This document shows, piece after piece, positions 37,738 through 47,891 of a stretch of DNA of 64,000 nt (position 1 is the stretch's first letter; each line of letters starts with the position of its first letter). Under the pieces are notes generated by a model. The model saw nothing but the letters and a program-made list of their open reading frames with translations. It was not told the DNA's origin and searched no databases. Where the stretch lies: the NCBI GenBank assembly GCA_934157035.1, contig CAKPHG010000002.1:1-64000 (forward strand). The letters run 5' to 3'. This stretch comes from an uncultured Clostridia bacterium. GTDB lineage: Bacteria > Bacillota > Clostridia > TANB77 > CAG-508. The position numbers and the translations under genes are program-made.

Positions 37738-38117
37738 ACTAAACTACTATTTATTCTTGTAATTTTTCCACCTCTAATTTTTATTTCCAAATTATTCTTT
37801 TGTGATACTATATAATAATATTCCTCACCTTTTCTTTGTATTTTTGTAAGGCTTAAACTTTCTTCTTTAATTTTTTCACCCATTACTTTAAATTGCTTTA
37901 CTGCTATTTTTCTAGCTTCTTTCTCTGTTATTTCTTCTGTCTCATTTTTACTTGTTTGTATTACTTCTACTCCATCTACAATTATTTTATCCTGTTTTGC
38001 AAATATATTTTTTCCCTCTGGCTTTAAAATAATACATAATGAAACTATAATTACTATTACACATATTGCTATTGATATGTTATATAAATTAATAATATTT
38101 TTTAATTTGTTCTTCAT
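37722..38117 (-). CDS. Single-pass membrane protein with PepSY-like tail, unknown
   Basis: 131 residues: a short basic N-terminus, one membrane helix (about 13-31) and an extracellular part of ~95 residues. The segment EKEARKIAVKQFKVMGE followed by YYYIVSQKNNLEIKIRGGKITRI has the helix-then-strands look of a PepSY domain, a small module often found on peptidase inhibitors or membrane proteins, but the match is by eye only. A consensus promoter and AGAGGAG ribosome site precede the start. It stands alone between the giant gene's element and the Ig-repeat gene. Confidence 0.75.
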   Translation of the reverse strand: MKNKLKNIINLYNISIAICVIVIIVSLCIILKPEGKNIFAKQDKIIVDGVEVIQTSKNETEEITEKEARKIAVKQFKVMGEKIKEESLSLTKIQRKGEEYYYIVSQKNNLEIKIRGGKITRINSSLVEESH

Positions 38118-38143
38118 AAATTAACTCCTCTTTTGTTTTTCAT

Positions 38144-38172
38144 ATTGTATCATTTATAAATAAAAAAGTAAA
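38144..38172 (-). promoter_or_regulatory. Sigma-A promoter of the 131-residue gene
   Basis: On the minus strand TTTACT (38167-38172) and TACAAT (38144-38149) with a 17-base spacer; the start codon follows about 27 bases after the -10 box. Confidence 0.75.
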
Positions 38173-38270
38173 TATTTTTTTATAACACGACTAATAAACC
38201 CTAAAATAGGGCTTATTTTTTTCCTATGACTTTTTTTATATTTTTTAAATTATTTTAATAATTTATATAT

Positions 38271-38357
38271 AAGTAATATCTACAAAATTTCCTTTTTCTC
38301 TATTCGTGTGCATAAAATAGAGTTTTAGGAAATTTTGTATGCACACTGATATTACTT
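38271..38357. other. 87-base nested palindrome
   Basis: Three nested arm pairs: AAGTAATATC with GATATTACTT (10 bp), ACAAAATTTCCT with AGGAAATTTTGT (12 bp) and CTCTAT with ATAGAG (6 bp). An alternative pairing, GTGTGCAT with ATGCACAC, uses the central loop and the 3' arm, so two folds compete. It lies between the Ig-repeat gene's stop and the next promoter and may be its 3' end, a small element or a switch-like RNA. Confidence 0.7.
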
Positions 38358-38429
38358 GTTGTCTTTTTAATTAAATCGTCTTATTTTTTATTTTGACACT
38401 TTGTTTTATCTTTTGTATTTATATATATT

Positions 38430-41400
38430 TCACTCGAGTTTTATTTCAAACTCTTCGTTATTAAATTCAATAACATGTTCTGTTGTTTTTCCTCTATGTT
38501 TTATTTTTATCTTCTGTTTGTCTAATTTTTTAGCTATCTTCTTGTTTAGTATTACTTTTACCTCATTTGGATAAGTATTTCCATCTAAGTATTGATCGAT
38601 ATCTATTTCTTTGTGTTTTTTAGTTAATTTTTCTTTTCCGCCTAATACAAATTCTCCATCTTCTTGTACATATATCTCTGTATTTTGTTTAAATAATACT
38701 AATAATAACAATATAAATAATCCTGTTAGTCCAACTTCTCCTGCTATCATCTTTGTTTTAATTATATCTTCATTTGTTTTTTCGTCTTTGTCACCAAGTG
38801 TTGCTGTTGGTTTTTCTTCTGGTACTGCTGGTGTAGTTGGCTCTTCTGGTTTACTTGGTACATCAATAATTTCATTGTTTTCAGGTTCTTGTACATTAGA
38901 ATCTGGATTTTCTGGTTTCGTTGGTGTTGTTGGCTTTGTTGGTCTACTTGGCGTGCTTGGTGTACTTGGTTCTTGAGGTTTATCTGGTGTTGTTGGTTCT
39001 TCTGGTTCAACTGGAGTAACTGGCTCAGCTGGTTTTTCTCCAACTATTACTATAAAATTAGTAATTTCATTTTTATATGTTACTGTGATCATTTGTGTAC
39101 CTGGGGTAGTAGCACTGTAACCACTTATCATATCTTTTGTAACTGGTATTTTATAGATTCCGCTAGATTTAATAACTTTAATTGTTGCTCCCGTTACATC
39201 TAATTCTTGACCATAATCGTATTTAACTTTATTTGGTTGTTTGTCCATAGATATTGCTTTTACAAGATCTACAACATTAACATCAAATTTTCCAGATAAT
39301 CCTTTGTAAGTTACATTTAATGTTTGCTTTCCTTCTTTTTTCTTATTATAACCTTCTACCATAGATGCTGTTAAAGCTGTTTTATCGCTTACTTTTCCAC
39401 TTGCCATTACTACTGATACTTCTCCACCATCTAATTCTAATTCTTCACCATATTCATATTCTAATTTTGTTGGTTTCTTAATGTTTAATTGTTTTGCATA
39501 GTCTTCTACATTTACGCTAAACTCTGCTGTTTTTCCGTCATAAGTCACAGTAATTACTTGACTTCCTAATTTTTTAGGATTATATCCACTAACCATTTGT
39601 TTAGTAATATTTAATATTTCTGTGTTTCCACTTGTTTTAGTAACTTGGATTGTTCCTCCTGTTAAATCTAGTTCTTCACCATATTTATAGTCTAGTTTAT
39701 TTGGTAATGTTTTAATTACCATGCTACTAGTTGGGTCTACTACTGTTATACTAAATGTTTTTGTAAAGCCTTTATATTTAACTGTTATAGTTTTCGCTCC
39801 GACTGTAGTTGTATCAAATCCTGTAATAGTTACTTGGCTATCTGTCATTGCTACTGGGGATGTAGCTAAGCCACTCGCCATAATTTCCTTTACTTTTCCA
39901 TTTGTTAAATCAATTGTTTCTCCAACATTGTATACTAATTTTGTAGGTTTTGTTATTTCAATACCTTTTACATAGTCTTTTACTTCTATTTCGTATGTTG
40001 TTTGTTTTCCATTATAGTTAACTATTAATTCTTGTGTTCCTAATGTTTCAGAATTAAATCCTGTTACCATATTTTTTGTTATTGCTATAATTTCTTTGGC
40101 TCCACTTGAACGAGTTACTTCTATTGTTCCATTTGTTACATCTAAAGTATCTCCATATTTATAGCTTGTTTTTGGAGTTGTTTTCATTTCTATAGTTTGA
40201 ATATTATCGCTAACAATTACACCAAAGTTTCCTTGTTTTCCTTCATAATTAACTGTAATTGTTTGTGCTCCTATTCTTGTAGCATCATATCCACTTACCA
40301 TACTTTGTGTTAAGCTTACCGGTGCTACTATAGTTCCACTTGCCATAACTTTTTGTACAGTCCCTCTTGTTAAATCTAAAGCTTCATTATATTCATAATT
40401 TGTTTTTCTAGGAGGTGTAATAATAATTCCTGTTACATAGTCTGACACTGTTATTTCATATGTTTTTGTTATTCCACCATATGTTACTTTTAAGTTTCTT
40501 GTTCCTAATGTTTTACTATTAAATAGAGTATTATCCATCTCTTTTACCATACTTTCAGTCATATTAATTACTTCAACGCCACTATTTCTTGTTACCTTAA
40601 TTGTTCCTGCTGATACATCAAGAGGTTCATTATATAAATAATTTTGTTTTGGTAAAGTTTCAATTTCCATTGAAAGTATGCTATCTACTACAGACACTTT
40701 ATAACTTGTTTGTTTTGTTATTCCGTTTTCTGTAAATGTTACTGTTATTGTTAAGTTTGTGTTTTCTGCACTTGAATCAAAACCTGTAACTGTTACTCTT
40801 GGATCTGTAAGATTTATTACTTCGTCTGTTCCTGTTGCTCTTTTTACTGTTATTTTTCCATTTGTTAAGTCTAAACTTTCTCCTATTTTATAAGATGTCT
40901 TAGGTTTTTCATTCATACTTATCTCTTTTACGTCGTTTATTATTGTTACAAAGTAATCTATACTTCCTTCTTTTCCATCTTCTGTGTATTTTAATGTTAC
41001 TTGTTTTTCTAACTTATTATTTGTAAATTCACTTGCTAGTGGACTCATGTTTACTGCATTTGTTGTTCCTTTTTCTACTACCATATTTACAGTTGGGGTT
41101 ACTGTTTTGGGCGTAGCTCCACTTACATAATTTACTGTTATTGTTGCTCCTGTTAAATCTAGTGCTTCTCCATAATTATATGTTTGGTCCGCTGTTGGAG
41201 CTGTTACTACTATGTTTGATATTTCATCTTGTAATGTTACTGTTAATGTTGCTGTGAAGTCTTGTCCATTTGTATAACTTAATGCATCTAAGTCTGTATA
41301 TGTTACTGTTAAGTTTTGAGCTGTAAGTGCATTTTGGTTATATCCTGTTACCATACTTTCAGCTACTGCCACTGCTGTTTTATCTCCTGCTTTTGCATAA

Positions 41401-44400
41401 TTTACTATATACATAATATTATTATTGTTAATAATATTTGCTAATGTGTCTCCATATTTTCCTGTTATAGTTTCTGGACTTACAACTATTTTTGTTACAT
41501 AGTCTTTTACATTTACCTTAAATGTTGTTTGCTTTCCTCCATATTCTACTGTTACCGTTTGCTCTCCTAATGTTGTCTTATCATATCCAGTTATCATACT
41601 TTCTGTTATTTGTACAGTTTCTTCTCCGCTACCCTTTGTAACTTTTACTTTAGCTCCTGTTAAGTCTAATTCTTCATTGTATTTGTATAATGTTTTTGGA
41701 CTTGTTACTAGTTCAATTTTAGTTACTGTATCTGTTACAGATACTTCATAACTTGTTTGTTTTGTTATTCCGTTTTCTGTAAATGTTACTGTTATTGTTA
41801 GGTTTGTGTTTTCTGCACTTGAATCAAAACCTGTAACTGTTACTCTTGGGTCTGTAATACTAATTACTTCGTCTGTTCCTGTTGCTCTTTTTACTGTTAT
41901 TTTTCCATTTGTTAAGTCTAAACTTTCTCCTACATTGTAAGATGTTTTAGGAGTTACATTCATACTTACATCTTTTACGTCATTTATTATTGTTACAAAG
42001 TAATCTATACTTCCTTCTTTTCCATCTTCTGTGTATTTTAATGTTACTTGTTTTTCTAACTTATTATTTGTAAATTCACTTGCTAGTGGACTCATGTTTA
42101 CTGCATTTGTTGTTCCTTTTTCTACTACCATATTTACAGTTGGGGTTACTGTTTTGGGCGTAGCTCCACTTACATAATTTACTGTTATTGTTGCTCCTGT
42201 TAAATCTAGTGCTTCTCCATAATTATATGTTTGGTCCGCTGTTGGAGCTGTTACTACTATGTTTGATATTTCATCTTGTAATGTTACTGTTAATGTTGCT
42301 GTGAAGTCTTGTCCATTTGTATAACTTAATGCATCTAAGTCTGTATATGTTACTGTTAAGTTTTGAGCTGTAAGTGCATTTTGGTTATATCCTGTTACCA
42401 TACTTTCAGCTACTGCCACTGCTGTTTTATCTCCTGCTTTTGCATAATTTACTATATACATAATATTATTATTGTTAATAATATTTGCTAATGTGTCTCC
42501 ATATTTTCCTGTTATAGTTTCTGGACTTACAACTATTTTTGTTACATAGTCTTTTACATTTACCTTAAATGTTGTTTGCTTTCCTCCGTATTCTACTGTT
42601 ACCGTTTGTTCTCCTAATGTTGTCTTATCATATCCAGTTATCATACTTTGTTCTATGTTTATTACTTTTGTTCCTTTTCCACTTATAACTTTTATTTTTG
42701 CACCTGTTAAATCTAACTCTTCATTATATTTTTGTGCTTCTTTTACTGCTGTATCTATTGAGATACTTGTTACAACATCTGTTACTGTATATTCGTAATT
42801 TACCGTTTTTGTTACTCCATTTTCTGTATATGTAATTACTGCTGTTCTTGTTCCTTCTGTTGTTGTGTCAAAATTACTTATCATATCTGATGTTACTTCT
42901 ATTGTTTCTGGAAGCCCTGCTTCTCTTGTTACCAATATTGAAAGACCTGCTTGCATAGCTTCATTTACATTATAATTTGTTTTTGGTGTTCCATATAATG
43001 TTACTTCTTTTACAGTATTTATTATTGTTACTAAGTAATCTATACTTCCTTCTTTTCCATCTTCTGTGTATTTTAATGTTATTTGTTTTTCTAACTTATT
43101 ATTTGTAAATTCACTTGCTAGTGGACTCATGTTTACTGCATTTGTTGTTCCTTTTTCTACTACCATATTTACAGTTGGGGTTACTGTTTTGGGCGTAGCT
43201 CCACTTACATAATTTACTGTTATTGTTGCTCCTGTTAAATCTAGTGCTTCTCCATAATTATATGTTTGGTCCGCTGTTGGAGCTGTTACTACTATGTTTG
43301 ATATTTCATCTTGTAATGTTACTGTTAATGTTGCTGTGAAGTCTTGTCCATTTGTATAACTTAATGCATCTAAGTCTGTATATGTTACTGTTAAGTTTTG
43401 AGCTGTAAGTGCATTTTGGTTATATCCTGTTACCATACTTTCAGCTACTGCCACTGCTGTTTTATCTCCTGCTTTTGCATAATTTACTATATACATAATA
43501 TTATTATTGTTAATAATATTTGCTAATGTGTCTCCATATTTTCCTGTTATAGTTTCTGGACTTACAACTATTTTTGTTACATAGTCTTTTACATTTACCT
43601 TAAATGTTGTTTGCTTTCCTCCGTATTCTACTGTTACCGTTTGTTCTCCTAATGTTGTCTTATCATATCCAGTTATCATACTTTGTTCTATGTTTATTAC
43701 TTTTGTTCCTTTTCCACTTATAACTTTTATTTTTGCACCTGTTAAATCTAACTCTTCATTATATTTTTGTGCTTCTTTTACTGCTGTATCTATTGAGATA
43801 CTTGTTACAACATCTGTTACTGTATATTCGTAATTTACCGTTTTTGTTACTCCATTTTCTGTATATGTAATTACTGCTGTTCTTGTTCCTTCTGTTGTTG
43901 TGTCAAAATTACTTATCATATCTGATGTTACTTCTATTGTTTCTGGAAGCCCTGCTTCTCTTGTTACCAATATTGAAAGACCTGCTTGCATAGCTTCATT
44001 TACATTATAATTTGTTTTTGGCGTTCCATATAATTTTACATCTTTTACAGTATTTATTATTGTTATTGTATAATTTATTGTTTTTGTTATTCCATCTTCT
44101 GTATATGTTATTTTTAAAGTTTTTGTTAATTTATTTGTGCTATTATCATAACTTGATGGTGTCATATTTACTGCAGAGCCATCATCTTCTGTTATCATAC
44201 TTTCTGTCATTGTTCTTGTAGAAGTTGTTCCGTCTGCATATTTTACTGTTATTGTTCCATTTGCCTCTAGACTTTCTCCATGTTTATATTCAGTTTTACT
44301 TGGAGCTACTATTTCTATATCTGTAATACTATTTACTACATCATATATAAATGTTCCTGTATAATCTTTTCCGTCTTCTGTGTATTTAACATTTGCTGTT

Positions 44401-47207
44401 TTGGCTGTTCCAGCAACACTTGTATCAAAGTTTGTTACTGTTACTTTTGAATCTGTTAATGCTAAGTCTTTTGTATCTCCTGCTTTTCTTGTTATAGTTA
44501 TCTTTCCACCTGTTAAATCAGTACTATCATTTAAGTTATACATTACTTTTGTAGGTGCTGTAACTGTTATACTAGCTACAGTATTTTTTAAAGTAATATT
44601 GTAATTTGTTGTTAATCCTGCATATTCAACCTTTAATGTTTTTGTTAATTTATTGTCTGTGTATTCTGATGCTGTTGGCTCCATATTTACAATACTTCCG
44701 TCTGTTTCTGTTACAGAAGCTTCATCTAAACTTACTATTTCTGAATTTTCAGACTTATATGTTACTGTTAAACTACCTATTGATGTATCTAATACATCTC
44801 CATGTTCGTACACAGATTTTGGATTTGTAGTTATTGCTATACTGTCTACAACATCTTTTATTGTTATATCAAATGTTGTATTAAATGTTTTTTCATCTAC
44901 TACATAACTTACTTTTATAGTCTTTGTTGTTTTACCACTTGTAAATTCACTTGCATCTGGACTCATATTTATTGTAGATCCATCTACTTCTCTAAGTGTT
45001 ACTGTACTTGCACCCATAGAAACAATTTGACTTGCACCACTTATATATTTTACTTTTATTTGTCCTCCGTTTACTAAAAAGCTTTCACCATAATTGTAAA
45101 ATATTTTATTTGGTTTTGTATCTATTTCTATACCACTTACTACATCATTTATAGTTATTATTTGTATAGCCTGTGCTGGCAATTTATCAAATGAATTTGA
45201 TGATGTAGAAAGTTTAATTGTTAATGTTTCATCATATTTTCCAGATGTTAATAATGTATATGCTGGAGAAGCATTATAACCTGTTACCATTCCACTTGTT
45301 ATTGTTTTATTTGCACTTGTTGTTCCATCTGCATAATTTTCTATGTATGTTCCATTTGCTAAAACTGTTGCAAGAGGTGTTCCATAATCAAACTCTGTTT
45401 TAGTAAAGTTTACATTTATACTTGTTATATAATTTATTAATGTTATTTCTACATTATTTTTTGAACTAATTGTTCCATATTTTGCAGGTAAAGTTTGTTT
45501 TACTAAACTGTTAGCATTATATGAAGTTGTGTCCATTGTAAGTGAATCTGCTCCTATAGTAAAGCTTCCTCCACCTGTTGTAGTGACTGTTGCCACAAGT
45601 CCTGTATAGTCAAGTTCACTTGCCAATGCACCATATTTATTTTTAGCTGTTGGTTGTTTTGTTATAGAAACTTCTGAAATTGTATCATTTACAACAATCG
45701 TTAAATCTGCTGTTTTTCCTTCATAAGTTAATGTTAATATCTGATTTCCTGCCTGTAACCCATCTTTTCCTGGTATTTCCCATTTTGTAGTTGCTTTTGC
45801 TATACTAGCTTTTGTTTCAGATATACTTACCAATTCATTGTCTGTTGCAACAGCTGGCAAAGCTTTTCCACTTTTAGTATGTGGTGTTATTTCCCCGCCT
45901 ACTAAATTTATTGTGTCTCCATCATTATAAGTTAAAGTTGTTGGTTGTTTAGTAATAGAAATACTTATAATTGGATCTGTTACTGTTAAATTAATGGTTG
46001 CTGTCTTTCCAAAATAATTAAAATTAATTACATTATTGTCTACATCTGCTGTTGTTTTATCCACAATTAATGTACCAACTGTTAATTCATTTTCTATATT
46101 TATTATTTTGGTAGAATTTGTTCCTGCATTATTTTTATAATTAGCTGTTAATTCTCCTCCTGTAAATTCTATTGTATCTCCATGTTCATAGCTTGTTTTG
46201 TTTAAGCTTTTAGAAACGTTTATACTATCTAAAACATAATACTCAAAATCTACAGTTTCACTATCATAAGTTAATGTTACTTTTTTACTATTTGTAGCAA
46301 CACTACTGTCTATTGTTAGTTTTCCACTACTTATAGCATCAGAAATTGAAATAGTTTCTTCTGTGCCATCATCATATTTTACAGTTAATTCTCCGTCTGT
46401 AAAATCTAGTGTTTCTCCTACATAATATTGTGTTTTAGTTGGTACTGTTTTTAATTCTACATTACTTATTTGTTTTGCACCAGCTGGAAAACCACTAAAG
46501 AATAAATAATCTTTACCATTTACATAGTCTCCTCCATCAAATGCAAGCATAATATCATCTTCGTTTACTACTTTGAATAAATCTTTTGTAATATCTGAAA
46601 AACTAACACCATCTGCTAATTTGAATAAGTATGTTGCAATTAATGTTTCATCTTCCATAGTACCTGTTGTGCCACCGTCAATTCTAACAATACCAGATGA
46701 AGCATCTAAATATGTACCGTTTGTTACTACTGGCCAATAAATGCCATCTTCATTTACTACCATATCATTAATTTCATCAGCTTGTTGTAATTCATATATA
46801 GGATTTTTCTTTGTTCCTACATTAACTTCTGTAGCAGGTATTAATTTAGTAGTATCATAACTTAATTTAATATTTCCTGCATTTAATCCATTTACAGTAG
46901 TTCCATTTTTTATTTTTACATCTATTAGAACTGCCTTAGTTCCAGAATATGTTTCAAATGTGTCTGTATCTGAATCAAAATCATAGAAATAATAGCTTGT
47001 AGCATCACTCCATTTTCTTGAATCTTCTGGAGGGTTAAAGTCTACGCTCTCTAATGCTAGTTCAAAATATGGCTTGCTTGGATCTGGCGTTTCTGCTGCA
47101 TAAGCCTTATTTCTAAGTACGCTGTATGGTGAAAATAATTCAAATAGCATAACTAGAATTAGTAATAATGCACTTATTCTTTTTCTAGTAAAAAATTCTT
47201 TTCCCAT
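38430..47207 (-). CDS. Ig-repeat (Big_3-like) surface protein with cohesin-like N-terminus
   Basis: 2,925 residues. A signal peptide ends at about AYAA-E (residue 38). Residues ~45-240 look like a cohesin-type beta-sandwich (FELALESVDF, AVLIDVKIKNG, GNIKLSYDTTKLIPA, LIATYLFKLADG). About 29 Ig-like repeats of ~83 residues follow, each with a pattern such as KTxYxYGExLDLTGGxIxV then MVTGYDxxxxGxQTxTVxYxGKxxxFxVxV, the Big_3 family. A Pro/Thr/Glu-rich stalk (~2,690-2,790), one membrane helix (VGLTGLFILLLLVLF) and a ~85-residue basic cytoplasmic tail end the protein, so it is anchored by a helix, not by sortase. Units 10-21 contain kilobase-scale near-identical duplications. It is the last gene of the 51.7-38.4 kb run; a GGGAG site precedes the ATG. 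Confidence 0.9.
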   Translation of the reverse strand: MGKEFFTRKRISALLLILVMLFELFSPYSVLRNKAYAAETPDPSKPYFELALESVDFNPPEDSRKWSDATSYYFYDFDSDTDTFETYSGTKAVLIDVKIKNGTTVNGLNAGNIKLSYDTTKLIPATEVNVGTKKNPIYELQQADEINDMVVNEDGIYWPVVTNGTYLDASSGIVRIDGGTTGTMEDETLIATYLFKLADGVSFSDITKDLFKVVNEDDIMLAFDGGDYVNGKDYLFFSGFPAGAKQISNVELKTVPTKTQYYVGETLDFTDGELTVKYDDGTEETISISDAISSGKLTIDSSVATNSKKVTLTYDSETVDFEYYVLDSINVSKSLNKTSYEHGDTIEFTGGELTANYKNNAGTNSTKIINIENELTVGTLIVDKTTADVDNNVINFNYFGKTATINLTVTDPIISISITKQPTTLTYNDGDTINLVGGEITPHTKSGKALPAVATDNELVSISETKASIAKATTKWEIPGKDGLQAGNQILTLTYEGKTADLTIVVNDTISEVSITKQPTAKNKYGALASELDYTGLVATVTTTGGGSFTIGADSLTMDTTSYNANSLVKQTLPAKYGTISSKNNVEITLINYITSINVNFTKTEFDYGTPLATVLANGTYIENYADGTTSANKTITSGMVTGYNASPAYTLLTSGKYDETLTIKLSTSSNSFDKLPAQAIQIITINDVVSGIEIDTKPNKIFYNYGESFLVNGGQIKVKYISGASQIVSMGASTVTLREVDGSTINMSPDASEFTSGKTTKTIKVSYVVDEKTFNTTFDITIKDVVDSIAITTNPKSVYEHGDVLDTSIGSLTVTYKSENSEIVSLDEASVTETDGSIVNMEPTASEYTDNKLTKTLKVEYAGLTTNYNITLKNTVASITVTAPTKVMYNLNDSTDLTGGKITITRKAGDTKDLALTDSKVTVTNFDTSVAGTAKTANVKYTEDGKDYTGTFIYDVVNSITDIEIVAPSKTEYKHGESLEANGTITVKYADGTTSTRTMTESMITEDDGSAVNMTPSSYDNSTNKLTKTLKITYTEDGITKTINYTITIINTVKDVKLYGTPKTNYNVNEAMQAGLSILVTREAGLPETIEVTSDMISNFDTTTEGTRTAVITYTENGVTKTVNYEYTVTDVVTSISIDTAVKEAQKYNEELDLTGAKIKVISGKGTKVINIEQSMITGYDKTTLGEQTVTVEYGGKQTTFKVNVKDYVTKIVVSPETITGKYGDTLANIINNNNIMYIVNYAKAGDKTAVAVAESMVTGYNQNALTAQNLTVTYTDLDALSYTNGQDFTATLTVTLQDEISNIVVTAPTADQTYNYGEALDLTGATITVNYVSGATPKTVTPTVNMVVEKGTTNAVNMSPLASEFTNNKLEKQITLKYTEDGKEGSIDYLVTIINTVKEVTLYGTPKTNYNVNEAMQAGLSILVTREAGLPETIEVTSDMISNFDTTTEGTRTAVITYTENGVTKTVNYEYTVTDVVTSISIDTAVKEAQKYNEELDLTGAKIKVISGKGTKVINIEQSMITGYDKTTLGEQTVTVEYGGKQTTFKVNVKDYVTKIVVSPETITGKYGDTLANIINNNNIMYIVNYAKAGDKTAVAVAESMVTGYNQNALTAQNLTVTYTDLDALSYTNGQDFTATLTVTLQDEISNIVVTAPTADQTYNYGEALDLTGATITVNYVSGATPKTVTPTVNMVVEKGTTNAVNMSPLASEFTNNKLEKQVTLKYTEDGKEGSIDYFVTIINDVKDVSMNVTPKTSYNVGESLDLTNGKITVKRATGTDEVISITDPRVTVTGFDSSAENTNLTITVTFTENGITKQTSYEVSVTDTVTKIELVTSPKTLYKYNEELDLTGAKVKVTKGSGEETVQITESMITGYDKTTLGEQTVTVEYGGKQTTFKVNVKDYVTKIVVSPETITGKYGDTLANIINNNNIMYIVNYAKAGDKTAVAVAESMVTGYNQNALTAQNLTVTYTDLDALSYTNGQDFTATLTVTLQDEISNIVVTAPTADQTYNYGEALDLTGATITVNYVSGATPKTVTPTVNMVVEKGTTNAVNMSPLASEFTNNKLEKQVTLKYTEDGKEGSIDYFVTIINDVKEISMNEKPKTSYKIGESLDLTNGKITVKRATGTDEVINLTDPRVTVTGFDSSAENTNLTITVTFTENGITKQTSYKVSVVDSILSMEIETLPKQNYLYNEPLDVSAGTIKVTRNSGVEVINMTESMVKEMDNTLFNSKTLGTRNLKVTYGGITKTYEITVSDYVTGIIITPPRKTNYEYNEALDLTRGTVQKVMASGTIVAPVSLTQSMVSGYDATRIGAQTITVNYEGKQGNFGVIVSDNIQTIEMKTTPKTSYKYGDTLDVTNGTIEVTRSSGAKEIIAITKNMVTGFNSETLGTQELIVNYNGKQTTYEIEVKDYVKGIEITKPTKLVYNVGETIDLTNGKVKEIMASGLATSPVAMTDSQVTITGFDTTTVGAKTITVKYKGFTKTFSITVVDPTSSMVIKTLPNKLDYKYGEELDLTGGTIQVTKTSGNTEILNITKQMVSGYNPKKLGSQVITVTYDGKTAEFSVNVEDYAKQLNIKKPTKLEYEYGEELELDGGEVSVVMASGKVSDKTALTASMVEGYNKKKEGKQTLNVTYKGLSGKFDVNVVDLVKAISMDKQPNKVKYDYGQELDVTGATIKVIKSSGIYKIPVTKDMISGYSATTPGTQMITVTYKNEITNFIVIVGEKPAEPVTPVEPEEPTTPDKPQEPSTPSTPSRPTKPTTPTKPENPDSNVQEPENNEIIDVPSKPEEPTTPAVPEEKPTATLGDKDEKTNEDIIKTKMIAGEVGLTGLFILLLLVLFKQNTEIYVQEDGEFVLGGKEKLTKKHKEIDIDQYLDGNTYPNEVKVILNKKIAKKLDKQKIKIKHRGKTTEHVIEFNNEEFEIKLE
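40951..41620 (-). repeat. Near-identical coding duplication, copy A (partial)
   Basis: The DNA from about 40,954 matches 42,001 and 43,036 onward almost base for base for roughly 670 bases, then diverges. It encodes Ig units 20-21 and the end of unit 19. Confidence 0.85.
41998..43032 (-). repeat. Near-identical coding duplication, copy B
   Basis: A 1,035-base unit that encodes Ig repeats 14-17 and is nearly identical to copy C directly upstream. Protein differences are limited to a few residues at the edges (for example VKEVTL against VKDVKL). Confidence 0.88.
43033..44067 (-). repeat. Near-identical coding duplication, copy C
   Basis: Encodes Ig repeats 10-13. Copies B and C are head-to-tail with a 1,035-base period, and copy A begins 1,047 bases before B, so the block grew by unequal crossing-over or slippage of four-domain cassettes. 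Confidence 0.88.
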
Positions 47208-47269
47208 TTCTTACTCCCTTCTTTTTACTTTTTATTGTTGCATTTTTTTATATTTTTCTTAATTTATAC

Positions 47270-47878
47270 TTAGTTCCAAATTACTGGTCTAGCATTCATC
47301 CATCCCCAAGAATTACCTCCAGAAGTTAGACTTTGATTACTATACCCAATTCTATAATAATATACATTATAAAATGATGTTCCAAAATTATTAAAAAACT
47401 TTAATTCTTCATATCCTAATCCTTTATTAGGTTCTGATTTTTTCAATTTATCTACATATTTTGTATTCATTTTATCTATTATTTTTCCAGTACTACTTCC
47501 AACATTATCTTCTACAACACTAGACATTAATGGATAACATGAACTAGTTTTAGGTGCATGTACAACTCCACTTTTATTAGTTGTTGTTTGCTTGTCATTA
47601 GTACTTGTAACATCTCCATATCCACTTAATCCTAAATACAACATAGAAGCCCAGTCTGCACTTAAAGTTAAGTGTGGGTCTAAGGTATTTTTTGCAAGTG
47701 TTGAAGTTGGATTTCTTAAGTCGTAACACATACTAAAAGCATTATTAGCGGGATCTGAGACTTTATATCCTGTTGCACCATCCTTAATTTCCATAGCCGC
47801 ATTTACTTTATTGTTAAATGCTATTAAAAAACTTATTACTAATATAAATGTTATTAAAATTTTAATTTTCTTTTTCAT
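47270..47878 (-). CDS. Small secreted protein, pilin-operon partner
   Basis: 202 residues. Start chosen at 47878 (MKKKIKIL), seven bases from AAAGGAG; a start two codons upstream overlaps the ribosome site. A clear signal peptide (KIKILITFILVISFLIAFNNKVNA) is followed by a mature part of ~175 residues. The segment LSADWASMLYLGLSGYG and the ending WMNARPVIWN resemble the C-terminal domains of pilin-like proteins in this group of Clostridia, here as a stand-alone secreted copy. It sits eight bases or so after the pilin-like gene and 62 before the Ig-repeat gene. Function unknown; a minor structural or partner protein is inferred from context. Confidence 0.75.
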   Translation of the reverse strand: MKKKIKILITFILVISFLIAFNNKVNAAMEIKDGATGYKVSDPANNAFSMCYDLRNPTSTLAKNTLDPHLTLSADWASMLYLGLSGYGDVTSTNDKQTTTNKSGVVHAPKTSSCYPLMSSVVEDNVGSSTGKIIDKMNTKYVDKLKKSEPNKGLGYEELKFFNNFGTSFYNVYYYRIGYSNQSLTSGGNSWGWMNARPVIWN

Positions 47879-47891
47879 ATTCATTCTCCTT

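Noticed and set aside
38762..39203. Gln-rich minus-strand and Trp/Cys-rich plus-strand frames at the Pro-rich stalk
   Set aside because: They are alternative readings of the Pro/Thr/Glu-rich stalk of the Ig-repeat protein, without ribosome sites.
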